In this document: in pieces, positions 49,114-58,521 of the stretch
Numbering within the stretch: the first letter of the stretch is position 1
Layout: each line of letters opens with the position of its first letter
From: Paenibacillus kyungheensis
GTDB lineage: Bacteria > Bacillota > Bacilli > Paenibacillales > Paenibacillaceae
Assembly (NCBI RefSeq): GCF_028606985.1
Contig: NZ_CP117416.1
Span: forward strand, 4,006,001 to 4,070,000
Reading direction: 5' to 3'
DNA length: 64,000 bases
Notes under the pieces: model-generated
Told to the model about the DNA's origin: nothing
Seen by the model: the letters and a program-made list of their open reading frames with translations, nothing else
Databases searched by the model: none
Position numbers and translations under genes: made by a program

Positions 49114-50504
49114 GAGCCTACATATCCTTCCATCAATGCATACACATCTTCTGAAATAAACCAATCTCCAATACCATCTGAATAAGCTAACCCTTCGGTG
49201 GTTAGTTGTAACACTTGAGATTGTTGCTCGTCTTCTACAAGTTCAGCCATCCCTGTCCAGATCAAATTCTGTAATTCTGGAAAATGAGTAAGTGGTGACT
49301 GACCAAACCGTTCTACATAATCAGCTATCGTTAATCCTTCGCGATGTAAAATAGCTTTGAGAATAAAACGTCGCTGGCGTTCTTCTTGATTCAGTACAAA
49401 TCCATAATTCGCCTGATCATGACGTTCAGCGGCTACATAGTCTTCGATAATACTACGTGTTGTAGCGGCGCTCACTCCATAATGAGAAGCGTAATGCACC
49501 TCTCTAGTATAAGAACGTGCTCCACATCCAAGTCCAGCCATCCCTTCTTCCTGACAGCTATACGGCAGTAGTTGCTTGGAGGAAGATAACGGCTTAGCAA
49601 AACGTCGCATCGAGTACTGTGTATATCCAGCGGCTTCTAGACGGGTACGAGCAGCATGATACAGCTCTAGACGAATATCTTGCTCTAATCCGGTATGCCC
49701 TGGCTTCAATATGGTATTTTCTCGAATATATAATGGATAAATAAATATTTCACCTGGATTATACGATAATGCTTGGTCTACTGAATATAACCATGTCTCT
49801 ACCGTCTGTTCAGGCAATCCATAGATCAGATCTACATTCAGTAAAGGAAAATCATAATCCACTAACATCCGCAACGCTTCACGTACTAACTCTGGTTTTT
49901 GTGGACGATAGATTGCTTTACTTTCCGATTCAACAAAGCTCTGAATCCCCATACTCACCCGGTCAGTTCCGCGACGCTTCAAAATATCCAACCGTTCAGG
50001 AGTTACCGTATCCGGCGATGTTTCTACAGAAATCGAAGCATGCGTAGGATCAAGCCCCATAATATGTTCAGCAATATCAAACAATCGATTCAATTGATCT
50101 GGCTGTAATAAAGTAGGCGTCCCTCCACCAATCGCAAATCGTGAAAAAGGTCGTCTGGATACAATTGGTGCCCATTGCTTGGCTTGACGTTCCAGCGCAT
50201 CTACATATTGCTGATGTACATCAACCCGCTTATCTGGCAACGTAAATAAATTACAAAACCCACAACGGGCTCCGCAAAATGGAATATGCATATAAAGAAA
50301 ATAACTTTCCAGTTGCTCTTGTTCCCATAATTGTTGCAACGAATACGGTGGACTGAGTTCACGATACGCTGTCTTATGTGGATAAGAGTAAAGATATGAA
50401 CGATAAGGAGCACTCTTCATCTGTTGTTCCCATTCCTGCAACTGAGGTGTCCATTCTGATGGTGGAATCGCATGGAGCGGTAACTGTAATGATTCCGAAT
50501 TCAT
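49110..50504 (-). CDS. STM4012-family radical SAM protein (HemN-like)
   Basis: A 464-residue radical SAM protein with MHIPFCGARCGFCNLF (Cys77, 81, 84), GGGTPTLLQPDQL, VSMGIQSFVES and DLIYGLPEQTVETWLYSVDQA (in part), the architecture of HemN/HemW, with a C-terminal winged-helix part. Its neighbours, plus heme genes being complete elsewhere, argue against coproporphyrinogen dehydrogenase; this is the STM4012 branch of unknown function. The ATG at 50504 has AAAGGAG upstream. Confidence 0.88.
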   Translation of the reverse strand: MNSESLQLPLHAIPPSEWTPQLQEWEQQMKSAPYRSYLYSYPHKTAYRELSPPYSLQQLWEQEQLESYFLYMHIPFCGARCGFCNLFTLPDKRVDVHQQYVDALERQAKQWAPIVSRRPFSRFAIGGGTPTLLQPDQLNRLFDIAEHIMGLDPTHASISVETSPDTVTPERLDILKRRGTDRVSMGIQSFVESESKAIYRPQKPELVREALRMLVDYDFPLLNVDLIYGLPEQTVETWLYSVDQALSYNPGEIFIYPLYIRENTILKPGHTGLEQDIRLELYHAARTRLEAAGYTQYSMRRFAKPLSSSKQLLPYSCQEEGMAGLGCGARSYTREVHYASHYGVSAATTRSIIEDYVAAERHDQANYGFVLNQEERQRRFILKAILHREGLTIADYVERFGQSPLTHFPELQNLIWTGMAELVEDEQQSQVLQLTTEGLAYSDGIGDWFISEDVYALMEGYVGS

Positions 50505-50619
50505 ACTACAACACTCCTTTTTTATCAATAACCGCTTAACTTGAACAGATTCATGTTTTGTTTTATTTACATGATTTTATACTTTTTATACAATACACAG
50601 CTTATATCATATACATTTT

Positions 50620-51408
50620 CTATAATATAAATTCACGATAAGGCACATTCCAGACTACTTCATGGGCTAACCGGTGACCTTCGTATCCATCTTCCCCATA
50701 AGCGGTTCCATGATCGGAAAATACCAGACATAAGGTGGGGCGCTTCCGCTTGCGAAAAGCCTCAAATAGTCGTCCTACTTCTCTATCGACATAACGCAAA
50801 GCCGCTCGCTGAGTCTCTATCGAGTCTTTACGAATATGATTCGAAATAAAATAATGATTCGGTCCATGAATAGCAGATACATTGAGAAATAAAAATAAAC
50901 GTTGCTCTAGATCAGCTCCGTCTAACAATTGTAACGCATGATTCACTTGATGTTCGGTAGAACGTGGATTGGTCACGCCAAATGTCATTCGCCAATAACT
51001 CTCTTGGAAATAAGCAGGTAATACTTTTGCCAGTTTATTCTTTTTCGTAAAAAAGATTACACCACCGATACAGATCGTACGGTATCCTTCTTGCGCCAAT
51101 CCAGATACGATATCAGGCGCATCAAATAGCCAGGTGTACGGATGAGTGCGAAATCCGCTGTGTTTTCCATGAAATAATCGAATATGTGAATCTTTATCCG
51201 TATTAGCAGGCGTCGGTAGAAATCCACCGAAAAAAGCATGGTGCGCAGCATACGTAAAACTGCCCGGACTATGACGCTTCTCCCATCCTCCTGTTGCACA
51301 TAAATGAGGACAGTTCTCTTCTTCTAACTTGGCTACATCATATCGCAACGTATCCAGTGTAATCATCAAAATGTCATGTGTACCGACAATTTCATTCATA
51401 TTAAGCAT
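50620..51408 (-). CDS. STM4013/SEN3800-family hydrolase (alkaline phosphatase fold)
   Basis: A ~262-residue sulfatase/phosphodiesterase-fold protein. Metal and nucleophile motif LMITLDTLRYDV (Thr or Asp as nucleophile), then VSAIHGPNHYF and the metal site VFSDHGTAYGEDGYEGH, with a further His before the end. Cytoplasmic: no signal peptide. Likely cuts a phosphate or sulfate ester; substrate unknown. Start set at 51408, 8 bases after AAAGGA; an ATG at 51435 overlaps the upstream stop but has no site. A 115-base AT-rich gap follows before the STM4012-like gene. Confidence 0.85.
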   Translation of the reverse strand: MLNMNEIVGTHDILMITLDTLRYDVAKLEEENCPHLCATGGWEKRHSPGSFTYAAHHAFFGGFLPTPANTDKDSHIRLFHGKHSGFRTHPYTWLFDAPDIVSGLAQEGYRTICIGGVIFFTKKNKLAKVLPAYFQESYWRMTFGVTNPRSTEHQVNHALQLLDGADLEQRLFLFLNVSAIHGPNHYFISNHIRKDSIETQRAALRYVDREVGRLFEAFRKRKRPTLCLVFSDHGTAYGEDGYEGHRLAHEVVWNVPYREFIL

Positions 51409-51427
51409 AACGATAATCCTTTCATTG

Positions 51428-52786
51428 TCACTCATGCGCTAACCATTGTTGTAATTCCCATGCATAAGTGCCTAACCCGCGATGCTCTACATCATACAGC
51501 AAATCACCAAATGGGTTCATATCTATAATATAAGTCTGTCCACCGTGACTCGGAACAAGCACATCAATTCCTGCACAAAATGAATAAGGAAACGTACGTA
51601 GCCCAGCCATCGCTGTCTGTTCAATAGCATGTATTTGGTCTGCTGACAAATGAGATTGAGACACTACCAACCGATCATTACGCAAATGTAAATTTGTAAT
51701 CGGGGTATGGCTTAATCGCATAACGGCATGTCCTGCTTCATGTCGGCACACCAACTGGCGTACATCATAAGCTTTACTTTGCCAGCTGGCTTTGCTGATC
51801 CATCGTTCAGCGTGCATACCTTCTTGCCCTACCCAATCGATAATCTGCGCTATAGTTGCAGAGTCTGTATAACGACGTAATTTGCCAGAGTTATAGTAAT
51901 AAGATTCATTGCCACTGTTATCTATTCCGATTGTAGTGGTCGCAATCTCTGCCCCTGTACGGGGATTGTATTGATAAGCGATTACACCCGAAGCCGCAGA
52001 TCCACAAAATAATTTGATAAATACGCGATGAATTCGGTGTTGCTTCATACTTTGACGAAGTTGTTCATAACCAGTATGCTTTCCTAGCAGATCAGGTACA
52101 AGTGGAGGTACAGCTACACCTGCTGTATGTAGCCACTGATGACAGCGCCTTTTATCGAACATGATAGCAATATCAGCAGGATCATTCATCCATTTTGCGT
52201 GTGGTAATAACAATGATACTTCACGCTTAAGCCACGATAACAATCGGCAATACCCTCGAAACCACTGAGCAGGATACCAGATACGTCCATGTTGAGGTTG
52301 CAATCGACGTGCTGCTGTTGCTGAGATCGAAGAACCTACTGTATAAGCATCTAACGGCACCAACGCATCATCTATATCGCCTTCTGCATCTACTGCCCCT
52401 AGTGCAATCAATTCACGTTCGACTGCAAAATGATCACCAGGTGCATCCAGACGCAATAATAATGAAGATGGAGATAACGAAGATGACTCTACACCAGAGG
52501 ATGTTGAACATCCATCAATACCGATTTTGGGTTCACTCACACGAATAGGATGCTGATGATGAGTCTGTCTTTGAAATACTGCTTGTAACAGATCATCTAG
52601 CGATTCTCCTGCACGAATACTGTGCAACAGACGAATATAAGGAACGACCAATGCAGAAGACAGATCATATTGTTCTCTTGCTTGTTGCCAGCCTGCTGTC
52701 CGCTTGTTATTAGGATTACCAAACAAAATACAACCAGACGCAGAAGCCAGCCATTGCTGATAAGAAGTCGATGTAGATCTATTCAT
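51428..52786 (-). CDS. STM4014-family protein (ATP-grasp-like)
   Basis: A 452-residue protein. The end carries an ATP-grasp-type pattern: VFIKLFCGSAASGV (phosphate-lysine loop) and YIIDMNPFGDLLYD (metal-binding D-x-N). The N terminus (CILFGNPNNKRTAGWQQA) is characteristic of the family. Such enzymes usually ligate a carboxylate to an amine, so peptide or amide bond formation is inferred. The ATG at 52786 lies 10 bases after the STM4015-like stop; longer in-frame forms would overlap that gene. Confidence 0.8.
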   Translation of the reverse strand: MNRSTSTSYQQWLASASGCILFGNPNNKRTAGWQQAREQYDLSSALVVPYIRLLHSIRAGESLDDLLQAVFQRQTHHQHPIRVSEPKIGIDGCSTSSGVESSSLSPSSLLLRLDAPGDHFAVERELIALGAVDAEGDIDDALVPLDAYTVGSSISATAARRLQPQHGRIWYPAQWFRGYCRLLSWLKREVSLLLPHAKWMNDPADIAIMFDKRRCHQWLHTAGVAVPPLVPDLLGKHTGYEQLRQSMKQHRIHRVFIKLFCGSAASGVIAYQYNPRTGAEIATTTIGIDNSGNESYYYNSGKLRRYTDSATIAQIIDWVGQEGMHAERWISKASWQSKAYDVRQLVCRHEAGHAVMRLSHTPITNLHLRNDRLVVSQSHLSADQIHAIEQTAMAGLRTFPYSFCAGIDVLVPSHGGQTYIIDMNPFGDLLYDVEHRGLGTYAWELQQWLAHE

Positions 52787-52796
52787 ATCAAATTCA

Positions 52797-53648
52797 TTAC
52801 TCCGTAAGTGCAGGATAACGCCATTCGTACTCGCCATCTTCATCTACTTCTTGTTGGTCACCTGTATCAACAGACAAGCCTGTATCTTTCCAGCGCTTGA
52901 TCATCTTGTCAGACATATAATGATAATTTAAATTCAAATGTTTAAGCTTTTTGACGGTATCACTATTGATAAGTGCCTCTGCCCCTTTGTCGGATAGTGT
53001 TCCATTCGATAAGTCGAGTGTATCTAGTTGCTCAAGTACAGGCGCATTTGCCGCTGCGATAGCGATCTCATCTTGAATTTCACTATCAGTTAGACCTAGA
53101 TATCTTAATTTAGGAAAAGGATTCTGATTCAAAAATGGCAAAATATCTTCTATAGAACCATCAAATCCATAATCTTCTACTCCTAGATATAAAGTAAGTG
53201 TTGTTAATTCAGGTAAATGCGCGTTATAAATCTCATTCAAAACGGATTTGGGCAATCCTCCGCAAATAATAGTTAATGTATGTAATTTATCATGATGTAA
53301 AGGTTCTAACGATAAGTCTGTACTTCCTTGAATCGTAAACGATTCGATCTGTGGATAAGCAGCAAGTACAGGTCCTAGATTGGTCTGATTAATCCACGAA
53401 ACTTCACATTCTTCTGAAGACATCTCGCCAATATAAAGGCTTTTTAAATTCGGCAATATCGGGCTTGCTTCAATCAGAGCTGGAATAGCATCATCCATCG
53501 TATCTTCGTAAGCTGCGCCCCAATCCCCTATAATCAAGCTGGTAATGGCTTTGCAAGCTTCTACATCAGCAACCAGTTCTGTGATCAAATCTTTTAGCTT
53601 GACCCCATTTTCATTCTGATCATAATCAACCGATAATTTCACTTCCAT
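52797..53648 (-). CDS. STM4015-family leucine-rich repeat protein
   Basis: A 283-residue protein with at least six leucine-rich repeats, for example LPNLKSLYIGE, LPELTTLTLYLG, FPKLRYLGLTDSEI, LDTLDLSNGTLSDKG and LKHLNLNYHYMSD. It has no signal peptide and ends in an acidic linker and an aromatic tail (EYEWRYPALTE). Such repeats bind protein, so a scaffold or substrate role in the cluster is inferred. First gene of the operon, with GGAGGG 7 bases before the ATG and its own promoter. Confidence 0.85.
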   Translation of the reverse strand: MEVKLSVDYDQNENGVKLKDLITELVADVEACKAITSLIIGDWGAAYEDTMDDAIPALIEASPILPNLKSLYIGEMSSEECEVSWINQTNLGPVLAAYPQIESFTIQGSTDLSLEPLHHDKLHTLTIICGGLPKSVLNEIYNAHLPELTTLTLYLGVEDYGFDGSIEDILPFLNQNPFPKLRYLGLTDSEIQDEIAIAAANAPVLEQLDTLDLSNGTLSDKGAEALINSDTVKKLKHLNLNYHYMSDKMIKRWKDTGLSVDTGDQQEVDEDGEYEWRYPALTE

Positions 53649-53679
53649 TATTAAACCCTCCTTCAATTCTATTTGTTAT

Positions 53680-53709
53680 ATTTTACAATAGAAATCTCTC
53701 GATAATCAA
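53680..53709 (-). promoter_or_regulatory. Promoter of the STM4015-4011 operon
   Basis: TTGATT (53704-53709), 18-base spacer, TAAAAT (53680-53685) on the minus strand, 31 bases before the first start. Confidence 0.5.
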
Positions 53710-53728
53710 AAAAAGAATGCTTATTGAC

Positions 53729-53766
53729 ATAAAAACAGCTTAACCTCTATTGTTCAGGTTAAGCTG
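53729..53766 (-). terminator. Intrinsic terminator after rdgB
   Basis: Perfect 14-bp arms AAACAGCTTAACCT / AGGTTAAGCTGTTT followed by T-run on the minus strand, just past the rdgB stop. Confidence 0.88.
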
Positions 53767-53774
53767 TTTCTACT

Positions 53775-54407
53775 TTAAGAATTAAGATTCAATTGATCGA
53801 CTAATTTACGTAACGCTTCTCCGCGATGACTAATCGCTTGCTTTTCTTCGATCGTAATATCTGCCATCGTTTTGTCGTGAGTCGGTAAATAAAATAATGG
53901 ATCATACCCAAAGCCAGCGTTGCCAGAAGGTTGAGATGTAATCCAACCATCTACCGATCCTTCTGTTGTTACTGCTAAGCCTGTAGCAGGATCATACAAT
54001 ACCAGACAACATACAAATTGTGCTGTACTGAGCAATGTCTGATCGGTATCTTCACCCATTTGTAAACGTTCAAGTGCATCTAGCAATTTGGCATTGTTAT
54101 CAGCATCTGTAGCCGATTCGCCTGCATATCTTGCCGAATACACTCCAGGTTCTCCATCTAAACGATCCACACATAGACCTGAATCGTCAGCAAGTACAGG
54201 AACACCTAAAGCATCTCCAACAGTTTTGGCTTTTTTGAGTGCATTTTCAGCAAATGTGGCTCCATCTTCTACCACTTCAGGCAGATCAGGATAATCAAAC
54301 ATGCTGCGCACTTCTTTGCCGAAAGGAGCTAGAGCATGAGCAAACTCTCTAACTTTCCCTTTATTCTGAGTAGCAACAACGACAATAGAGCTACTCATCA
54401 GATTCAT
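53775..54407 (-). CDS. rdgB: XTP/dITP diphosphatase (RdgB/HAM1)
   Basis: Cleans non-canonical purine nucleotides from the pool. The 210-residue protein has [36 protein letters not shown] (in part), [11 protein letters not shown] and [12 protein letters not shown]. Start codon overlaps the rph stop (ATGA). Follows rph, the usual pair in Firmicutes. Confidence 0.96.
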   Translation of the reverse strand: MNLMSSSIVVVATQNKGKVREFAHALAPFGKEVRSMFDYPDLPEVVEDGATFAENALKKAKTVGDALGVPVLADDSGLCVDRLDGEPGVYSARYAGESATDADNNAKLLDALERLQMGEDTDQTLLSTAQFVCCLVLYDPATGLAVTTEGSVDGWITSQPSGNAGFGYDPLFYLPTHDKTMADITIEEKQAISHRGEALRKLVDQLNLNS

Positions 54408-55162
54408 ACTTGTGTACCAGCTTGACCGGAACCAATTTTCAAAACGATCGGGCCAAGAATTTCTTTTTGCATCGCAATCATTTTCTCAATACCTTCGCTA
54501 CCCAGTACTAGCAATTGATCTAGCTCTTCACGAGAAAATGGACGTTCTTCGCCTGTGCCTTGCAGTTCTACAAATTGTCCTGCGCCTGTCATTACCACGT
54601 TCATATCTACTTTGGCTTTGGAATCTTCTTCATAGTTCAAATCAAGTAAAGCACGATCTCCGACTACACCCACACTAACAGAAGCTAAATAATCTGTAAT
54701 AGGGAATTTAGTCAGTTTATTTTGAGTCGATAATTTGTTCATAGCGATTGCTAACGCAACAAAAGAACCGGTGATCGATGTTGTACGTGTGCCACCGTCC
54801 GCTTGAATCACATCACAGTCGACTGTAATCGTACGTTCTCCTAATGCTTGTAGGTCAATAACTGAACGAAGTGCACGTCCAATCAGACGTTGAATTTCCA
54901 TCGTACGTCCGCCCAATTTACCTTTTGCTGCTTCACGCTGGTTACGGGTATGTGTAGCACGAGGTAGCATCGAATACTCTGCTGTTACCCAGCCTTTACC
55001 CTGACCTTTCATAAAGTGCGGTACACGTTCTTCTACAGAAGCAGTACATAATACTTTGGTATCGCCTACTTCAATATAGACAGAACCTTCTGCATATTTG
55101 TTCACGTTCGGTGTTATTGTTAACGGGCGTAATTCATTCGGTTGTCGTCCGTCTGTTCTCAT
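54404..55162 (-). CDS. rph: Ribonuclease PH
   Basis: Phosphorolytic 3' exonuclease that trims tRNA precursors. A 252-residue protein with [14 protein letters not shown], the RNA-binding ARG-rich [34 protein letters not shown] and [22 protein letters not shown] ribosome site. In Bacillus gerM lies just upstream; here the neighbour is the divergent PgpA-like gene. Confidence 0.97.
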   Translation of the reverse strand: MRTDGRQPNELRPLTITPNVNKYAEGSVYIEVGDTKVLCTASVEERVPHFMKGQGKGWVTAEYSMLPRATHTRNQREAAKGKLGGRTMEIQRLIGRALRSVIDLQALGERTITVDCDVIQADGGTRTTSITGSFVALAIAMNKLSTQNKLTKFPITDYLASVSVGVVGDRALLDLNYEEDSKAKVDMNVVMTGAGQFVELQGTGEERPFSREELDQLLVLGSEGIEKMIAMQKEILGPIVLKIGSGQAGTQV

Positions 55163-55327
55163 AAATGGTTGCCTCCTGCGTCATATTCACCTTCTTATTC
55201 TAACAAACCTAACTTGTAAAAGCATCCTTATCTGACGATTGATTATGATGCTACAGCGGATATGTGAGTTTTTCATAAAAAATCGGTTAATACTGTATAA
55301 CGTTATTTATGAAAGAGGTGGCTATCT

Positions 55328-55912
55328 ATGGAATCCCAACCAAGCAAAGTTCCTTATAATCTAAGCAGTCTAAATGTAGAACAAGCGACAAGAGAATGGT
55401 TGCTCAAACGTGGGGTTACGATTTTGGAAATAGCAGACATTGTAATGTTTCTTCAAAAAAGTTACTATCCTTCGCTTACGATAGAAGAGTGCGTAGAAAG
55501 TGTCGAAAAAGTACTATTAAAGCGTGAAGTGCAAAATGCTGTTCTGACCGGTATTCAATTAGATATTCTGGCAGAAGAAGGTAAATTGATCTCTCCATTA
55601 CAAGAAATGATCGAAAACGATGAAGGATTGTATGGTGTCGATGAAATTTTGGCATTTGCGATTGTGAATGTATATGGAAGTATCGGCTTTACCAATTATG
55701 GATATGTCGATAAATTAAAACCAGGTGTATTAGGACGATTAAATGATAAAAGTATCGGGCCGATTCATACGTTTTTTGACGATATTGTAGGTGCGATTGC
55801 AGCGGCAGCAAGTAGTCGTATTGCTCATGGCAAATATAAAGAACAAGACCCTACAGCAGATACAAGCAATACCCCATTACCTGAAGATGATGAAAGCGAA
55901 CCATCTGTCTAG
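55328..55912 (+). CDS. PgpA-family (YutG-like) phosphatidylglycerophosphatase
   Basis: A 194-residue protein. The core matches the PgpA/YutG family: LLKRGVTILEIADIVMFLQ, then GIQLDILAEEGKL, DEILAFAIVNVYGSIGFTNYG (in part) and a C-terminal FDDIVGAIAAAASSRIAHG. Proposed to dephosphorylate phosphatidylglycerophosphate or a similar lipid. It lacks an obvious membrane helix, as in YutG. AGAGGTGG precedes the ATG. A strong terminator follows. Confidence 0.85.
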   Translation: MESQPSKVPYNLSSLNVEQATREWLLKRGVTILEIADIVMFLQKSYYPSLTIEECVESVEKVLLKREVQNAVLTGIQLDILAEEGKLISPLQEMIENDEGLYGVDEILAFAIVNVYGSIGFTNYGYVDKLKPGVLGRLNDKSIGPIHTFFDDIVGAIAAAASSRIAHGKYKEQDPTADTSNTPLPEDDESEPSV

Positions 55913-55933
55913 TCTGCTCAAATCAATCCCAAC

Positions 55934-55983
55934 AAAAAAACTCTGACTCTGTATAGATACTTTATACAGAGTCAGAGTTTTTG
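55934..55983. terminator. Strong bidirectional terminator after the PgpA-like gene
   Basis: Perfect 18-bp arms (AAAACTCTGACTCTGTAT and complement) with A-run before and T-run after; serves both converging genes. Confidence 0.9.
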
Positions 55984-56033
55984 ATTAGCACATATATGAT
56001 CGTTATCCAACAAGTGATAGTAGATTAATTCTT

Positions 56034-56696
56034 TTAAAATCCTTTGGGATGAAATAAAGAAGATGGTTCTTCTTTTGATTCGGGTTGAACATTGGAAGAA
56101 GATTGGTGACCTACTTTGATATCAGGGCTGACCCACCAGTGCTTGCGTTCACGTCGTCTTCTACTTTCACCAGACATAAACTGTAGTACGAATAACCAAA
56201 TTAAGCATAATCCTGTAAATACATAAAATAAGTGAATCGATAAAATACCAGAATCATTACGAGTCAATAATCCAGACAGCAATAACAACTCTAATACAGG
56301 GTACAACAAGACTGAAATAAAGCGAGGTGACGGTTGATGATGTCTTTTCCATACCCAGATAGCAGGAATAACATATGCTAGTGTGATATAGAAAGCAATT
56401 AATGCACAGCCATTGGCCAAACGTCCTGAAGCTGTGGTAAATGGAATGATAGCAGCCGACCATCCTTGATGAACAATAATATTAATCATACTGGTGATCC
56501 CTTGAACAATACCAACACTAAGTCCCATAAAGACCAGGATATTACGGCCACGGTACCAGACAGAACGGTACTTTTCTTGTATCATAGACATATTACTAAA
56601 TATTCCGATAACTGCACCAATCAGCAATAATAAATAAGCAAGGAATCGCAATCCTTCGACTGCGATATCCAATAAAGTTCCATTTGTGCTAAACAT
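56034..56696 (-). CDS. Hypothetical membrane protein, 220 aa
   Basis: Six hydrophobic helices (about 12-33, 50-72, 92-112, 130-150, 155-175) and a long basic then polar cytoplasmic tail (ESRRRRERKHWWV onward). No family recognised. AAAGGGG ribosome site. Alone on its transcript between terminators. Confidence 0.75.
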   Translation of the reverse strand: MFSTNGTLLDIAVEGLRFLAYLLLLIGAVIGIFSNMSMIQEKYRSVWYRGRNILVFMGLSVGIVQGITSMINIIVHQGWSAAIIPFTTASGRLANGCALIAFYITLAYVIPAIWVWKRHHQPSPRFISVLLYPVLELLLLSGLLTRNDSGILSIHLFYVFTGLCLIWLFVLQFMSGESRRRRERKHWWVSPDIKVGHQSSSNVQPESKEEPSSLFHPKGF

Positions 56697-56824
56697 ATGA
56701 TAAGCCCCTTTCGCATTTCGGGGTGTTGATTATTATGTATTGTAAAAGAATTAGCTTAATATTGGATGAAAATGGACTTAAACAGAGTTAAAACTAATGA
56801 CGATAGGTTGCGGAGGTTGATATG

Positions 56825-57253
56825 ATGTCACAAGAAGTCAGTCGAGTACACAAAATTCCTTTTCGTAAAATATGTGGATTATTGCATATTAGACAAAAAA
56901 TTGTGAATGTTTATCCTGATTATGCGAATAAAATGGTTGTTGTTGAAACAGAGCGAAATGCTCGTAATACCGAAACCGTTATCGAATACAAAAATAGCTA
57001 TCTGGATATTCGTAAAATGTCAGCTTCCGAATATAACCAGATGCCTCATGAACCTAATGTGACTGATAAGCTCAAAGCATTATTGGATGAAAATGAACGT
57101 GATGTACTGCTTCGCAGTCTACAACATACAATTCATCAAGCAGAACGACAATTAGAACAAGTGCAATCTGCCAAAAATAAAGCCACTACAGAAGACACAT
57201 TACAGATCGCTCGCCGGGCAATCGCCAAATTAACCGGTGATCTGAATGAATGA
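56825..57253 (+). CDS. Hypothetical protein, 142 aa
   Basis: Soluble. The first half contains VYPDYANKMVVVETERN and a Tyr-rich YKNSYLDIRKM; the second half is a coiled coil (LRSLQHTIHQAERQLEQVQSA in part). I do not recognise it. Two adjacent ATGs (56822, 56825) are possible; GGAGG is 8 bases before the second. Confidence 0.7.
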   Translation: MSQEVSRVHKIPFRKICGLLHIRQKIVNVYPDYANKMVVVETERNARNTETVIEYKNSYLDIRKMSASEYNQMPHEPNVTDKLKALLDENERDVLLRSLQHTIHQAERQLEQVQSAKNKATTEDTLQIARRAIAKLTGDLNE

Positions 57254-57320
57254 TAGTATCACTTTTTATTGATATGTAATTTTTTTAATAAAATCATAGT
57301 ATTTTTCAAATGATAATGAA

Positions 57321-57369
57321 AAGAAGCAGGATATAGATGTGGTTGCTACCCTCTATATCCTGCTTCTTT
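57321..57369. terminator. Bidirectional terminator at 57.3 kb
   Basis: Arms AAGAAGCAGGATATAGA / TATATCCTGCTTCTT with about 15 bases between; T-rich on both sides. Between converging genes. Confidence 0.8.
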
Positions 57370-57412
57370 ATATTGATATTCTGTAATTATGACTGTAATC
57401 TACCCATACTAA

Positions 57413-58390
57413 TCAGACTGCATAGATCCAAATGCCATCTTGTTGATATTTATGTGCAATCCCGCGGCGAATAAGTTCTTCCAGATGCGCCAACGTCTCG
57501 GACATCGCAAATCTTAGTTGATGTAGTGTAAGCTTGCTATTGAATATCGACATACATACATCGTATCCGTTAGCAGGTTGAGTACGGATGCGTTCTGTCA
57601 TCGCATCCAATCGTTGTTCATGATGATCTAATAATTTGACAGTACGTTCTCTAAATCCGTTAAAAGGACGACGATGCCCCGGATATGCCCACTCTACCTC
57701 ATATTGACCAAGCACACGTAATCCTTCTACATAAGACTTTAATGGTTCAGGATCACTATTCGGAATCAGACTAATATTAGGTGATATCTGAGGTAAGACT
57801 GCATCGCCACAGATGATCGCTTTCCAATCGGCTTGATAAAAAGATATATGCCCTGCTGCATGACCCGATGTCTGGATCGGTAACCATGAATGCCCTGCAA
57901 TCAGAAATGGTTGCTCTGGTGTAATTATAGATACTTCTGGCTGTGGTAATACCTGCGTGACAAAGCTTTGCAAATGTTCAGGAAGTTCATTGGTAATCTC
58001 TGAAGGCATACCATGAATCTTATAAAACGTAATCAAATCTTGAGCTGCGGTATTACCTTCTCCCCATGCTAATCGAGCTTCAGCCAGTGAACGTGCTGAC
58101 ATATACACAGGTGCATGACTTTGTGCTTGTAACCAACCGGCTAATCCATAATGATCAGGATGATGATGCGTCAAAATAATGGATTCCAATTGGTCCACAT
58201 GTAATTCCAACGTATTCAGTACGGTGTGCCATGCAGCTTCATTTTCTGCACTACGAGGCCCTGGATCGATAACACTCCATGTATGATCGCCAACAATAAT
58301 ATAACTGTTGACCCAGCGTAGTGGATAAGACATCGCTATTTTCACCTGAATAATACCATGTTCAAAATGAGTGATTTCTGGTAATTCCAT
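57413..58390 (-). CDS. MBL-fold metallo-hydrolase
   Basis: A 325-residue metallo-beta-lactamase-fold enzyme: zinc motif LTHHHPDHYGLAGWL, second-site regions TSGHAAGHISFYQ and CGDAVLP, then YPGHRRPF. The C-terminal ~70 residues form a helical extension with a winged-helix look. Hydrolytic substrate unknown; glyoxalase-II-like and lactonase activities are both possible. GGAGG site 11 bases before the ATG. Confidence 0.88.
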   Translation of the reverse strand: MELPEITHFEHGIIQVKIAMSYPLRWVNSYIIVGDHTWSVIDPGPRSAENEAAWHTVLNTLELHVDQLESIILTHHHPDHYGLAGWLQAQSHAPVYMSARSLAEARLAWGEGNTAAQDLITFYKIHGMPSEITNELPEHLQSFVTQVLPQPEVSIITPEQPFLIAGHSWLPIQTSGHAAGHISFYQADWKAIICGDAVLPQISPNISLIPNSDPEPLKSYVEGLRVLGQYEVEWAYPGHRRPFNGFRERTVKLLDHHEQRLDAMTERIRTQPANGYDVCMSIFNSKLTLHQLRFAMSETLAHLEELIRRGIAHKYQQDGIWIYAV

Positions 58391-58447
58391 AATGTATGTA
58401 TCCTCCGTCAGTCTGTCTATAGATATATTATAAACGATCCAAACACA

Positions 58448-58503
58448 AAAAACTCTTCTGATTGCACCTCTATAGCATAAGGTGTTCAGAAGAGCTTGTT
58501 TTT
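58448..58503 (-). terminator. Terminator after the 58.5-kb hypothetical gene
   Basis: Inverted arms AACTCTTCTGA and TCAGAAGAGCTT with a 27-base loop and T-run on the minus strand. Confidence 0.7.
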
Positions 58504-58521
58504 GATTCGGTCATTCATTGC

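Noticed and set aside
49110..50504. HemN/HemW (coproporphyrinogen dehydrogenase) for the second radical SAM gene
   Set aside because: The motif layout is HemN-like, but the protein is set in the STM4011-4015 operon and matches that branch better.
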